Source: Dillenia suffruticosa | Lineage: Eukaryota > Streptophyta > Magnoliopsida > Dilleniales > Dilleniaceae | Direction: 5' to 3' | DNA: 64,000 nt | NCBI GenBank assembly: GCA_033439265.1 | Contig: JAVTVX010000010.1 | Coordinates: 8,556,001-8,620,000, forward strand | Shown here: positions 35,890 to 48,800 of the stretch, piece after piece | Layout: each line of letters starts with the position of its first letter | Position numbering within the stretch: the stretch's first letter is position 1 | Made by a program: the position numbers and the translations under genes | The notes under the pieces: model-generated | Seen by the model: only the letters and a program-made list of their open reading frames with translations | The model's database searches: none | Told to the model about the DNA's origin: nothing

Positions 35890-38800
35890 TTGTTTGAGTA
35901 TATATTGATTATTATTTTCTATTTTACAGTTAATACTATTCCCACTAACAATAATAGAAGAAATTTTATTTCTATTTCTCTATTGGACAAATTCGGTTTT
36001 ACTTATTCTTTTGAAAATAGAACTCTTAGTTTGTTTATTGAATTCAAATTAATTGATTCTGATTTTTTATCAAAATCTGATAATCTTTATCTATAGATAT
36101 TATTGTTTCATTTAATGAATCCCTACAAATTAATACTCGAAGTGTAAATAGTAAATTAACCGATGAGAATTTCTCCTTATTGTAGTACAAGAGATTAAGT
36201 CATATCTCCAGACGGAGAATAGAGAGATTTATATCAGAAGGAATTCTTGATTCCCTTAATTTCACATATTCTGATATTTGTGTAAATTATATAAAAGAAA
36301 ATCAAACCAATAAAAAGAGATTTGAAATTAATAGGATTTAAAATGTTTTAGAACTAATTCATATAGATATCTATGGGTCTTTCTCTTTGGTTTCTTAGAA
36401 TGATCAATAATATTTTATCATATTCATAAACGATTATTTAAGATATGGCTATCTATATCTTCTTACAAAAAATCCAAATTTCTGGACGTGTTCAAAATTT
36501 AAAACGTTAAAATTGAAAACTAACTTGGCAAAAGAATTAAGAGAGTTAGATTTAACCGTGGTGGAAAATACTATAGCAAAAATAACGGATCAGGTGAACA
36601 ACATCAGGATTGTTCGCTCACTTTCTAGAGGAATGCGGTATTGTCCCACAATACACTATGTTTGGCTCACCCGCCATGAATGGTGTTGTTAAAAGATGAA
36701 ACATGACTCTTCAATATATGATAAGGAGTATAATTGCTCATTTTGCCTTACTTGAGTCAGTCTGGGTAAAAGCACTCAAGATTGTAGTATACATCATAAA
36801 TAAGGTTCTTCCTAAGACAACTACCAAATCCCCGTACGAATTTTGGACAGACAAAAATCATAATCTAAAACATTTGCATGTTTGGGGTTGTCCAAGTGAG
36901 ATTAGACCTTTTAGCCCTAATGAAAAGAAACTGAATGTTAAAACAGTTAGTTGCTATTTTGTACAATACTCTAAAAACTCTAAGGGATACAAATTTTATG
37001 ATCCTACAAATAATGTCATTTTTGAGTTGGAAAATAGCTGATTCTTTGAGAATGTTGAGTTTGTTTGAGGAGATATACTTAGAAATATTGTTTTCCAAGA
37101 GAAATATATTGATATTCTTATAGGTATTATTAGATTTGATTAGATTTTTATCATTGATCTAGTTCAAAACACAACAGAATCAGACAATATTTGAGAACTC
37201 TCAATCCGAAAGAACAAACTCTACCACTTCAAAAATTTATACCATTAAGAAGATCCACTAGAGAAAAAATAAGTGTAATTCCATGTGGTTATATTGTATT
37301 TTTTCAGGAACATGAGGTTGGCATTGGAGTGATAGAAAATGATCCAATTAACTTCTGTCAATCCATATAATGTTACAATTCTCAAAATTGGATTGATGTT
37401 ATGAATGAGGAAATAAAGTCCATGAAGGACAAATACGTTTGGGATCTCATCTCCTTGTCTGAAAGTGTGAAACCCATTAGTGTAAATGGATATTTAAAAC
37501 TAAAAGGGATTCGAAAGATAATGTAAAGAGATATAAGACTCATCTTGTCGCAAAATATTTCATACAGAAAGAAGACATTAATTTTAAAGAGATTTTCTCT
37601 CCAATTTCTTTGAAAGACTCTTTCATCCCTATAATGATATTAATGGTACATTTTAATTTTGAATTATACCAGATAGATGTAAAGATAGTGTGCCTCAATG
37701 ATGACAGTGACGAAACGATCTATATGGTATAGGCAGAAAACTTTGCATTGGGAGATCCAAAAAATATAGTTTGCAAATTTAAGAAATCCATCTTTAAGTA
37801 AGCATCTCAACAATAGTATTTTAAATTTTATCAAATGATTATCTCGTTTGATTTTGAAATGAATTTAGTTGATAAATTTCTATACCATAAGTTTTATGGA
37901 AGTAAATATATTTTTCTGGTTTTATATGTCGATGATGTATTGCTTATAAGTAACGATAAAGACATATTATATGAAACCAAGATCTTTTTCACTAAAAATT
38001 TGAGATGAAAAATCTTGGAGAAAGTTTTTTCGTATTGGACCTTTAGATATATCAAGATCATTCTCACAATATTCTATGATTGTCTCAAAAGGATATATTG
38101 AAAAGACCTTAAAGAGATATGCCTTGTAAGATTATAAATCAGATGATACCCTTATTGCCAAGGGAGACAAATTTAGTCTCAAACATTGTCATTAAAGTGA
38201 TTTTAAGAAACGAGAAATACAGAATATTTCCTATGCATTAGTATTAGGAAGTCTAATATATGTTAAGATATGTATGTGTCCTGATATTACGTTCATTACA
38301 AGAATGTCAGGCAGATACTTAAACAATCGAGAAATAGACTATTGGAAAACCGTCAAACAGGTCTTGCGGCATTTACTGAGAAAGAAGGAATATATGTTCA
38401 CATAACGAATGTCAAAACAACTCGAGATAATTAGGTGTACTGACTCGAATTTTGTAAGATGCTATGATAGCATGAAGTTTACAATAGGCTACATCTACAT
38501 GCTAGCAGGAGGAGCGATTTTTTGGAAAAGTACTAAATAATCTCTTATAACCTCTTTTACTATGGTGATAGAATTTATAACGTGTCATAAGGCATCCGAC
38601 TATAGAATATAACTCTGAAACTTTATCACGGGATTACGATAATGGATGGCATTGACAGACCACTAAGTTTATTTTATAACAATAAATCGATAGTTCTCTA
38701 TTCCGATAACAATTTGAACTCGATCAAATCCAAACACATAGATATCAAAATTTTGATTGTTAAAGAGAGAGTACAAAGTAGTCAAATATCTATGGAACAC

Positions 38801-38914
38801 ATAGGAACAGACTTCATAATTGCACATCCGTTTACTAAGGTATTACCATCCAAAGTATTTCATGAGCACGTTGCTCGTATGAGCGTAATGCCACTTAAGA
38901 ATGTATATTTTTAG
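35890..38914 (+). pseudogene. Copia element 1 pol polyprotein remnant
   Basis: Pieces in different frames, in order. A pre-integrase segment (35930-36096) has RNFISISLLDKFGFTYSF, then a GAG-pre-integrase stretch (about 36190-36250) with KRLSHISRRRIERF. Integrase remnants follow, including FINDYLRYGYLYLL and the ORF 36703-37041 with SVWVKALKIVVYIINKVLP and WGCPSEIRPF. The reverse transcriptase begins near 37390 (VMNEEIKSMKDKYVWDL) and keeps an intact YVDDVLLIS box at about 37925. RNase H (38642-38914) has SKHIDIKILIVKERVQ and IGTDFIIAHPFTK. Stops and frameshifts make it non-functional. Confidence 0.85.
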
Positions 38915-39203
38915 TGGAAGTTTATAATTACAGATGCTCTATTGATATAAACATTTAATTATTGCAGTTAATTTTAGAAACAAAGATATGGTTTATTCAT
39001 ACTTTGATTTGATATGATCTTACTAAAGAGATATTTCCATACTACACATTCATATCATGATTCATATTATTCGATTATATCAATTTATGTGGGTTGAATT
39101 ACGAAAAAAATGTAACAAAAGCCGTCTTGATTTTAAGTTAAGCTCATTCGTTTATTTCGCAATTACATAATTATAAGATTTCATATATAGTCAAAATAAG
39201 AGA

Positions 39204-39792
39204 TTGTTAGATCATTAATCCAATATTATACTTATATGTTAAAATAATTATATATTATATAATATCATTTAAGTTAAAATCATATGAAAGCGATGTGCTA
39301 AGTTTTGGAAATTTAGCAATTTGAGTTTAATGTATTTCATAAGATATAAAAATAAATAAATGTGTAGATATCAATAAATATTTACTATTTATGATGGATT
39401 AAATAGAGAATGTTGAAAGATAACTTAAGAATAGTTGGAAAGTTATCTAATTTATGTGAATTTGATAAAATGATCGGTATAAACTGAACAGATAGATTTG
39501 AAAGATAAAAGTCATCCTATAGCTATAAAAAGGTTATGGTCCATGGATCAATGAATTACTCTACTCCTTTGATACCCCCATTATATAGAGAGTTTTTATA
39601 AAACTACATTTGATCTTGAAAGGCCGGACTTAGGACTCTACCCAGATCATGGTCACATTCAAGTTAATTCTTCGATTATGAAATCAGGTAATCTTTTATC
39701 TGATCTGGATTTCAATTTCAGTTATTCAATTTTAATTTTGATAATTTAATACGATATTTGAAATATTTTGTATTAAATTATTTTTCCCAACA
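39204..39792 (+). repeat. 3' LTR of copia element 1
   Basis: 589 bp, TGTTAGATCATTAATCCAAT to TTTTTCCCAACA, the partner of the 5' LTR. It is longer because of extra AT-rich sequence near 39358-39400. Confidence 0.9.
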
Positions 39793-39797
39793 AAGAA

Positions 39798-42100
39798 CTT
39801 TCATATTAAAACTATTTTTATTTTAATTATTTCATTGGAATACAATTCCACCATGATTGATCCCAAATCTGAATAAAGTAGGAGTGTTGCGTTAGGTAGT
39901 CAACTAGTGTAAAACTAAGATAAAAATTTATATATGGATCTTTTACGATATTGATATTGACTCCGTTTAGTAAGATAAAAGGTTAGGTTGTTATATTTTG
40001 CCGCTGGTAGAAGAGCAAAGTGGTGAAAAGAAATTATCTTGCATTTAAGTTCTCTAGTTTTGAGCCGCAATTGTTTTGATAAGAATATAATACATTTGAA
40101 TAGATATAATCACGGTTTTGTGCCATAGATGTTAAAGCAAGGACAGCCAAATGAAACTACATTGATTGTAGTACATTCTGTCATTTTAGTCCCTAAAGTG
40201 TGAAATGCAAGTCTTATTTCCAATCTCGAGTAATTGTTCTCTAGTTTAAAGCACCTCTACAGTGAAGAGTTTCTTGCACAATAAGAAGTGGAGCCCATCC
40301 TTCCACTTGATCTTGAAAAGCCATACATAAAAAAGGCCTTTCTTTCATTTCATTGTAATTGCTCCCCAACTTCTCTTGCAAAGCAATATGAGACTATATG
40401 TAAGCCAACCAAAAAGCAAGAGAAGTGAAGCAACGAAACTTCAGAGCAAGTGGTTTAATTAACCATTGACTTATAAAGACACCAACTTTCTATTCGAAGA
40501 AAGTGTCAATTTTTAAGGATGTGGACAGAAACCAAGATCCACCACTAAAACCCAATGGGGTTTTAGGATTGTAACCTACTTGTGATATGAGAATAGTTTA
40601 TCAATTCTAACCGTTGAAAGTGACAAATTCATATTCACCAAACTTTGAAATGGAGGTGAGTGAAGAGATTCATAAATACCCTAGCAAGAAATTTTTACTA
40701 TCCCAACTGATCGGATAATTACTGTTAGATCGTTATTCAATAATTATCAATTATTTTATTGTTTAATTATTTTATCATTTCATTCATGAAAAATGATTGT
40801 TATTGAATAGATACTGTGGCGATAAATTCTATGAACGTTGATATTCATGTAAATTATTGAAAATCCATTATGAGAAGCGTGGAGATTTTACAAAACATAT
40901 GGTTTTATATCATCACTCTAGAGGGTTTTCTTCTTTCTTTTCCACTTCGCACAATTTTTGGAAAATGCATCAATCCGCTCTTACTGTGAGATCATTAAAC
41001 GCTTTAATGAAACCCAAAAGGATTGGATCGGCTATTTTGCTAAAAAAATGTCAAGTTGGATATAGATGTGATATCCTTAATCAAGAAACAAGCATGTGTA
41101 GTAAGTTTACAAAAATGTAAAATTTTTTACTCAATCTTGTGAAGAAAAAAATGGCTTACAGATGTAATATTTCCAGGTGAGTGCACCCTACGTGTATAAG
41201 ATCCATGGATACTCTTATTTCCCTCCCCCCCCCCCCGGGCCCTAAATTTTGATTGATTATGTGGACGCTCTTTTTTTTTTGTGGTCTTGTGAAAATATTA
41301 GTCATTATGTTTGGTATATTCACGATAAATTTAGAATATAATACAGAGAGAAAAAAAGAAAGCTATAGGCTTTATGATGGTTTGGAAATGGCAAGGCACT
41401 TTGACTGGTTTACAAGTTTTACTTTTCAAATCTTCACTGTAAGGCTTGCTGACAGGAAAGTGATTCAACAATTCATTCATTTCAAATTTTGTTGTGAAAG
41501 GTATACGTTAGGTCGATGTGAGTAAGTGGGTCACTTTTATTCTATTCATTTGCCCACTAATTTGTATTCATGCGCTTGTTATGAAAATGACATGCGCCTT
41601 CGGATGAATATGACCACCCAATAGTTTCCCGGGGCAGGTTAAGAAGGAATTTCCTTAGTTGGACTCGCAATTTCTAAAACTTCTGTCCCCCGAGAAAACC
41701 ATATAAAGCCGATTCCTACGTGGAATCTACGTTCCAAGCTTGTCATGTTCTCGGCAGCATCACATGCGTCAACTGTCTCCCATCAAACACTATCGCGCAA
41801 TAGCTAGACCCTTTAAAACTTGCCGTGTACTTCTGGAGTACAGAGTACTTAGCTGTTTGTTTTTCGATATAATTGAAAACTACAGTTCTTTGTAAAGTCC
41901 TTGTTAGCCTCTGCTTAGAACCATGATCGCTTGAGATACCAATTTCTTAAACAATTTTCTATTGATTTACGCCAATTCTCTAAATGATCAAGGCACCACA
42001 TAGCCAAAAAGAAAAAGATTAAGGCAACATATAAAAAAAGAAGGAAAAAATATATTAAGACAAGACAAAGGTCAAATTTCACATTTCTTGTCACCTTGGA
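39798..42100. other. Intergenic DNA between copia element 1 and a minisatellite
   Basis: No supported gene. A C run at about 41224-41236 is followed by GGGCCC. The ORFs at 40857-41120 and 41253-41525 show no recognised domain and no partner exons. The stretch 41590-41880 is less AT-rich than its surroundings, but I cannot assign it. Confidence 0.45.
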
Positions 42101-42247
42101 ATGGGAATTTTCCTAATTTTTTACATGAGGAAGAGAAATATCTCCAAAAATAATGCTGGTTACATGGGAATTTTCCTTATTTTTTACATGAGGTTGAGAA
42201 ATATCTCCAAAAATAATGCTGGTTACATGGGAATTTTCCTAATCCCT
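42101..42247. repeat. 63-bp minisatellite, 2.3 copies
   Basis: Units at 42101-42163, 42164-42226 and a partial at 42227-42247, each opening ATGGGAATTTTCC; copies 1 and 2 differ at only a few positions. The 60-codon ORF across it exists because 63 is a multiple of three. Confidence 0.92.
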
Positions 42248-42728
42248 TACATATCTAGCAGAAAATGTTTTTACATGAATTAATTTTTAATGTAATGTGA
42301 CCAGAAAATGTTTGTTCAAGTGATGTCAGGATGTGATGGTCTCCCAACCAAAGACACACCACAATAAAAAGAAAAAAAAAACCAAATATTAATATTATCT
42401 GAGACGGAAGAGGTTAATAATGACCTAACCAACAATATTTTATTTGACATAGCTGATTCAATTTTTTCATTACTAAATTACATATATGAGAACAAGAAAA
42501 AAGGGGGTTGAATAGGGAAACATATCATACTGCAAACAGCTTCAAAAACCTATAAGGTCTCGTATATATACATATATTTTTTTATATATATATAACCAAC
42601 TAGTATTCGGATTTATATTCTGATTAATTCAATTTGAATGTTATCAGATCCAATTTAAGAAAAGTTTTCTTAACGTAATTTTTTTTATTCTCAAATTAAA
42701 TTTTAGAGTTAATTAAGAGATCTAATAC

Positions 42729-43272
42729 TAATGTTTTGAAACTGGGATCGGAATACGAATTGGTCGCACCAAGGGATCAATGGATCACTGAGTTAAACAG
42801 ATTGGAGTGAACAAAAAATCCAGATGGCGTCGTCATGACATCATAAATAAATTTAAATTATAATATATTAATAATCTTAAAAAATTATATATTTAATTAT
42901 AAATGTTTATCAAGTTATGTTAAAAATATATAATATTAATAATATATAATTCATTTATCTAAATATCACATATCATTTAATAAAAAATATCATTCAAATA
43001 TGTTAAAGTATAATTCAAATAATATGTTTGAGTATCTCAAACTCTAGTTTAAATAATAAACAAAATCCAATGAGGAAAGAGAAACAAAAAAAAAAAAAAA
43101 AAAAAAACACAAAAGAAGTGAGAGTAAGATAGAAAAGAAAAAAAAAAGTTGCACAAAGAATATTGTGCGATTTTGATAGGTTTTTTCATAATTTCATTAT
43201 GATAAGAAACCCGACCGGTTGTTGGTTCGGTTTCCGGTCAGACTGGTCAATTCGGTTTGTATTTCAAAACTC
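42729..43272. mobile_element. Possible small non-autonomous DNA transposon
   Basis: The left edge has GTTTTGAAACTGGGATCGG. The right edge, read inward, has GTTTTGAAATACAAACCG followed by ACCGGTC-type motifs. The interior is very AT-rich with an A run at 43088-43108. Paired GTTTTGAAA ends with CCGG-rich subterminal blocks suggest a MITE, but no convincing target duplication was found and the exact ends are uncertain. Confidence 0.4.
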
Positions 43273-44184
43273 TACCTAATATTGTTATCTATTAAACTGA
43301 ATATCCACCCCTATATATTCACATATTTTGATTCACTACTGGGTTGGGTAGCCATGTCTATGAGCCACTCAATTCTCCTGTATAAGGTCTCGTTCACGAG
43401 TTTGAGTATGATTAAAATAATCCACTTGCGGTAGTAAGCTTAAATCATCCTTTAATTTGTATTTCTGTTTGGCTAATTCACATATTTTTAGTGCAGTAAT
43501 AGACATGTCCCTAAAAGTACTAATTCTGTGGTACGCTAGACATTCCATATCAATAATTAAGCGGAATCAACCTGGCCCAACACATTTCTCATCCTATACA
43601 CAAAAAACATTATTCCAACAAACAATATTAATTCAGAAATGCTGTACATATACTGTACCTAATCTCAGTGGGATCAAAGGATGAGCCAGGGTGGCCATGG
43701 TTGGGCCAGGTAGGAATTGCCGACTGAGACTTCACTATTTTGTTGTTAAGTGGGAAGGAAAAGGACCTATGCGTGTAACACACAAGCCAACAAGAGGTCC
43801 ATTTCAGGTAGGTCGAAAGTGAGGCAATACACAATGTGACAATTGCCACAACTTTAGAAACTTTGGGGGCAAGTTGAATCGGTGGGAGTCTCGTCTCTTG
43901 CGAAATTTCATCTCAAGTTCCTTAAAAGTAAGTTGGTAAAGTCTTAAAAGGGACATGAAGACCATCCTTTTCATGATAATAATTTGACTTTGTTCTTCCT
44001 TTTTGAAATTTTAACTTATCCACCGAGCAACATACTATTTCATCCACCAAGTATAAAAATACATATTGAATTTACTTAAAACTCGATTAAAGTTGGCAAA
44101 CTTACACTGGTTTGATTTGTTAAAGAGAGATGCTATATTTCATCATCTATGTCGCTTATGATCTATAGTTTAATATCTTCAAAA
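43273..44184. other. Intergenic DNA, nothing recognised
   Basis: Unassigned sequence before copia element 2. Small ORFs on both strands (for example 43628-43849) show no known domain. Confidence 0.45.
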
Positions 44185-44699
44185 TTTTAAGTTGCTAAGT
44201 TGCGTACCAAATGTCGTAATAATTAAATATAAAAATAATCCTAGAAGAATAATCAAATGTATTTCTGGCCATTCTTGATTCCAACGATCTTTGACGATTG
44301 TGATAGCACCAAAATGATTTTTGGAACGTGTACAAACCTTCTAATTCTTCAATTTCACTCAATAGATAATGTAAAGTTTTTAAAATTTAGACTTAGGGAC
44401 CCAATACACTAGAAATGAGTTTATATAAACTCTTAATCATCAAATAACCATTAAAACTCTATAATTATTACTCTAAATTATTGTTAAATATTATGACAAT
44501 TTAATTAAATATTCAAAACAAAAAAATAAGAATAATTGTGTAATGATTTAAATAAGACACCAAAATCCAATTGAATGCATCGCAATTTAAATTCCTTCCA
44601 TTCTTAATCACATTTATTTATTTTTTGTTATTTTTTTTCTATTAATTTCATTTTGAATGCATTAACTCAGGAAATTTAATTTTTAAAAAATTCATAATA
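44185..44699 (-). repeat. 3' LTR of copia element 2
   Basis: 515 bp. Its plus-strand left end has decayed to TTTTAAGTTGC (TGTTAAGTTGC in the partner), and its right end reads TTCATAATA against TTCTTAACA. Shared blocks include CCAATACACTA and AATTAAATATTCAAAA. Confidence 0.85.
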
Positions 44700-44947
44700 T
44701 TCTCTTATTTGGCCCAATAAACCGATTTGAAATCAAAACCAAGTGAATTCTGTATTAAAATAGAATATATGAGTCACGGCGATAAATCCTCTAAAAGCGA
44801 GTATTGTCTTCCGTGTATTACAATATATTTTATTTTTTAACTTTACGGTGACATTTACTTTATGAATAAACCTTACATTTATTCGGGATCCAAATTTGTT
44901 GAATTTATCTCAAGACAACAATATGCATAAAACTTTATTGAGAAAAT

Positions 44948-47900
44948 TCAATTTTGAGTTTTATTTAAATAAAACAATAAACTCATATTTACAATATGAT
45001 CTCTATACCTACTTAGTGGTATGTCTTTCGTTAAGAGATCGGCCAATATATAATCAGTATTAATGTGTCGAATTACAATTTTATTTTCCAATATCTTTTC
45101 CATAATAGCTAAATACTTTATATCGATATGTTTATTTCGACTAACACTCTTATTATTCTTAGTCAAAAATACAATAGATGAATTATTACAAAATATATAT
45201 AATGACTTAAGTATAAAATCTAAAACTAAAAATCCGAATATAAAACTCTTGAACTACACCACGTGTAACATAGCCTCAAAACACGTCACAAACACAGTTT
45301 CCATAGTAGAGGTTGCAGTCAATGTCTGTTTGACATTCCGCTATGATACAACTCCACTGGCCATCATGAAAATGTAATCCGACATTGATTTCTGGGAATC
45401 AACACAACCGACAAAATCCGAATCCGAGTATCTGACTACTTCCAAATTGTCGGTTCTTTTGTATGTAAGCATGTGTTTTTTGGTATCATGTAAATACCTC
45501 AACATTTTCTTTGCAGTATTTCAATATTCCAAACCTGGGTTTTATTTTGATATCTTCCTAATATCTCTATAGCATACGCTATATTAGATCTTGTATAAAC
45601 CTGTGCATACATAAAACTTTTAACAACGGAAGCATATGAAATGTTAGTTATCTGTTCCCTTTTCAAATCTGTCTTAGCGCATTGGTCCAAATCGAATCTA
45701 TCCTCTTTGACAATCAGAGCTATGCTTGATGAACAGTTCTCTATTCTGTATCTCTTAAGCACCCCCAAAAAAGTTATGGAATTTATCTCGATATATTTTT
45801 ATACCAATAATATAAGAAGTATCATTTAAATCTTTTATCTCAAAGTTTTTAAAAAGGAATTATTTCACTTCATACAATATCTCCTTATCATTGATAACAA
45901 GTAGTATATCATCCACATATAGATAAAAAAACAGAATTTGCTCCCACTGACCTTCAGGTATATGCATTGATCCACAATATTCTCTTCAAAATCGAATGAA
46001 TTGACTATATTGTGAAATTTCAAATACCATTGACAGGAGGCTTGTTTTAGTCGTTATATGGATTTTTTGAGTTTACACACAAAATACTCACTACCACTAG
46101 AGGAGAATTTTCGGGTTGACACATACAAACCTCTTCCTCTAGTTCCCCAAACCATTTTCATATCCATTTGTTATAATTCTAGATCGAAATGTGCAACAAA
46201 TGCTAGAATGATGTGGAGGGAATCTTTCATAGACACGGAGAAATGTTTCCGAGTAGTTTATTTCTTCCATTTGGGTGAATTCTTTAACGACAAGTCTAAC
46301 ATTGTATTTCTCTATATTGTCCAATAAGTCTGTCTTAGTTTTGAAGAACCATTTACATCCAATAGATTTCATCTCATTTAGCAACTCTACAAAATCTCAA
46401 ATTTCGTTACTCCTCATGGAGTCCATCTCATCCATCATGGAGTTTAGCCATAAGTTCGAGTTCTTTGAACTTAACGCTTGTAAAAACGTTTATGGGTCCT
46501 CTATGGCCCCGACGTTATAGTCAGACTCTTGAAGGTATACCACATAGTTATTAAATATATCTGACATTTTTTCTTAAGTAAATCTCCTTAATGTAGATTC
46601 AATATTCTCCATAGGAGAAGGTCGACCCACTTGTTCTTGGTCAGCTGTTTGTGGAATCCCTTGGTTGTCACACATACTCTAATTTGTGTCCATAAGCATT
46701 TGAGAGTCATTGTAGACGACAATTAACTTGATACTTGAATTTGATGGGATACTTGATGGGTCTCTTTCTGAAGTTAACTCTCGAAAGTTATCATTCCCAC
46801 TGACCATGTCATTCACTAAAAATCTAATATGGTAAGATGGATAATAAAATATGTATTCTTTGAATTTTTTGGCATAACCAACAAAGTATCCATTTATGGT
46901 TATTGGAACTAGTTTCTTTTCCCGTAAATTGTAAACTCTTATCTCTACAAGATAACCTCAAATGCATACATATTTTAAACTAGATTTCCAACATTTAAAT
47001 AACTTGAAAGAAATTTTAGTTACTGTCTTAATTAGAACCCTGTTTAGGATATACACTGCTATTTTAAGAGTTTCAGTTCATAAGAATTTAGACAATTTAG
47101 AGCTAATCATAATGCTTCTAACCATATCAACTAAGATCATGTTCCTTCTTTCAGCTACCCCACTCTGAACAGGTGAACCGGGTATGGTGTATTGGATAAC
47201 GATTCTATTTTCCTGAAAAAACTTTGCAAATAGACCTGGTGTTTATCTATTCTCTGTACACCTTCCATACTATTCTCCACTTTTATCTGACCTCATGATT
47301 TTTATTTGTTTATCGCATGTTTCTCTACTTCTACATTAAAAATTTTAAAAGTATCCAATATTTCGTTCTTATGGTGAAAGATATAGAGATACATATATCA
47401 TGAATAGTTATGTATAAATTAGATAAAATAATTATGATCATACGAGTCTGTACTTGGAGTACAAATATCAGTATGTATGATCTTTACAATTCTGAACTCT
47501 TCCTAACACCTTTTTGAGTCTTGTGGTTTGCCTTTTCTTAATACAGTTTATACAAGTCTCAAAATCACTAAATTATAGAGTATCAAGTATCCCATCATTG
47601 ATCAATTTTTCTATTCTTTTTATAGAGATATGTCATGATCTCTGATATCACAGTATTGAAGAATTTTCCTCAATGACACTTATGTTAACCCCTATATGTG
47701 TTACATTCATTTAAATATTATCTTGTAAAGTAATAATATATAATGCATTTAATAATGGACCATAATTAACGATATTTAAACCATGAAATAATGTCATTTT
47801 ATTAATAAATTGGAAAAAGTAATTGAATCGTACAAGTTTTGAAACGGAAGTTAATTTTAAAAAAATCTAGGTACCTAAAATACTCTTTTTAATTTTAAAA

Positions 47901-48800
47901 TATATTCGCTTGCCAATATAAACTCGCAATCTCCAATGGCCTTTACTCGTGAACCCATCTTATTGTCTAAATAAATAAGTTTTTCACAATTCACTAGTTT
48001 TCTTAGATTTTGCAACCCTTACAACACATTTAGAATGTGGATGGTACAACTAGAATCAATCCACCATGTATCATGAGAAATCTCAATCATACAAAATTTT
48101 TAACAAACTATAAGATTTTATACCTTTATTCTTAAGTCACCGTTTGTATTTGGCACAATCCTACTTCATGTATCCACTCTTTTTATAAAAAAAACACTTG
48201 AACTCTTTTTTTATATATGCTTTTAATTTTGTACCCTTTTGGTTTGGTTTGAACTTATCATTTTTCTTTCCTTGTATTACTACATGTGTACTAACATAAC
48301 TTTGCTTTATCTCCAGTAGCAATCTTCTTTTTTCCTATACACACATGGCCATCAATTCATTGATGTATCATTTCTCTTTACGTGTGTTGTAGTAGATTTT
48401 AAAAGAACCATAGGGTTGATGGAGAGAGTTCAAAATAAAATGCATAAGAAAGGATTCGAACATCCAACTAAGTTCTTTAGTTAAGCCACAATGTTTTGCA
48501 TCCCCATGATGTGCTCCTGCACATTGTGGACAGTAGTGAGTCTCATAGAAGAGAATTGCATAATTAAGGTAATGGCCAAAAATTTCTCCGATACTGTAAA
48601 TTACTCATTTATAGTTTTAAGAAGAGCACGAATATTGGTATGCTGGTTGATTGAACCACGGATACTAGCAAAAAATTTCTCCGATACTGTAAATTACTCA
48701 TTTATAGAGTTGGTATCGGTTATCGAAGGTGGCTCATTCTTTCGTATAACATAGAAAATGTCCAAACAACCTAAATGGAGAAGTACCATTTCCCTCCCTT
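44948..48800 (-). pseudogene. Copia element 2 gag-pol remnant
   Basis: From 5' (right) to 3' (left). A gag zinc-knuckle relic at about 48215-48150 reads CFFYKKSGYMK, a stop, then DCAKYK, with Cys and His replaced by Tyr. Integrase remnants at about 47200-46700 have SPVQSGVAERRN and INGYFVGYAKKFKEY. The reverse transcriptase at about 46384-45890 has KWFFKTKTD, VRLVVKEFTQ and an intact LYVDDILLV box at about 45930-45903. The RNase H-linked region at 45768-45499 has ISYASVVKSFMYAQVYTR, and RNase H itself at 45166-44948 has RNKHIDIKYLAI and TDYILADLLTKDIPL. Many stops and shifts are present. Confidence 0.82.
48578..48707. repeat. 37-bp direct repeat within copia element 2
   Basis: Two exact 37-bp copies at 48578-48614 and 48671-48707 (each containing TTTCTCCGATACTGTAAATT), offset by 93 bp, with unrelated sequence between. 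They lie in the gag portion, so they are probably a secondary duplication. Confidence 0.85.

Larger units (their letters stand above)
34526..39792 (+). mobile_element. Ty1/copia LTR retrotransposon 1, decayed
   Basis: The 5' LTR (34526-35077) and 3' LTR (39204-39792) both begin TGTT and end in CCCAATA / CCCAACA. They are flanked by an exact 5-bp duplication AAGAA (34521-34525 and 39793-39797). A tRNA-Met-type primer site TGGCATTAGAGTC starts at 35080, and a purine tract AAAATAAGAGA precedes the 3' LTR. The internal order is protease/GAG-pre-integrase, integrase, reverse transcriptase, RNase H, which is the copia order. The LTRs differ by many substitutions and by an indel of tens of bases, so the insertion is old. 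The stretch between the primer site and about 35890 has no recognisable gag. Confidence 0.9.

Noticed and set aside
40722-40860. Solo LTR of copia element 1 (starts TGTTAGATCGTTA)
   Set aside because: Only the first dozen bases resemble the LTR; the following sequence does not align and no LTR end was found.
42101-42247. CRISPR-like direct repeats
   Set aside because: The units are contiguous without spacers, and this is plant nuclear DNA; a minisatellite is the right description.
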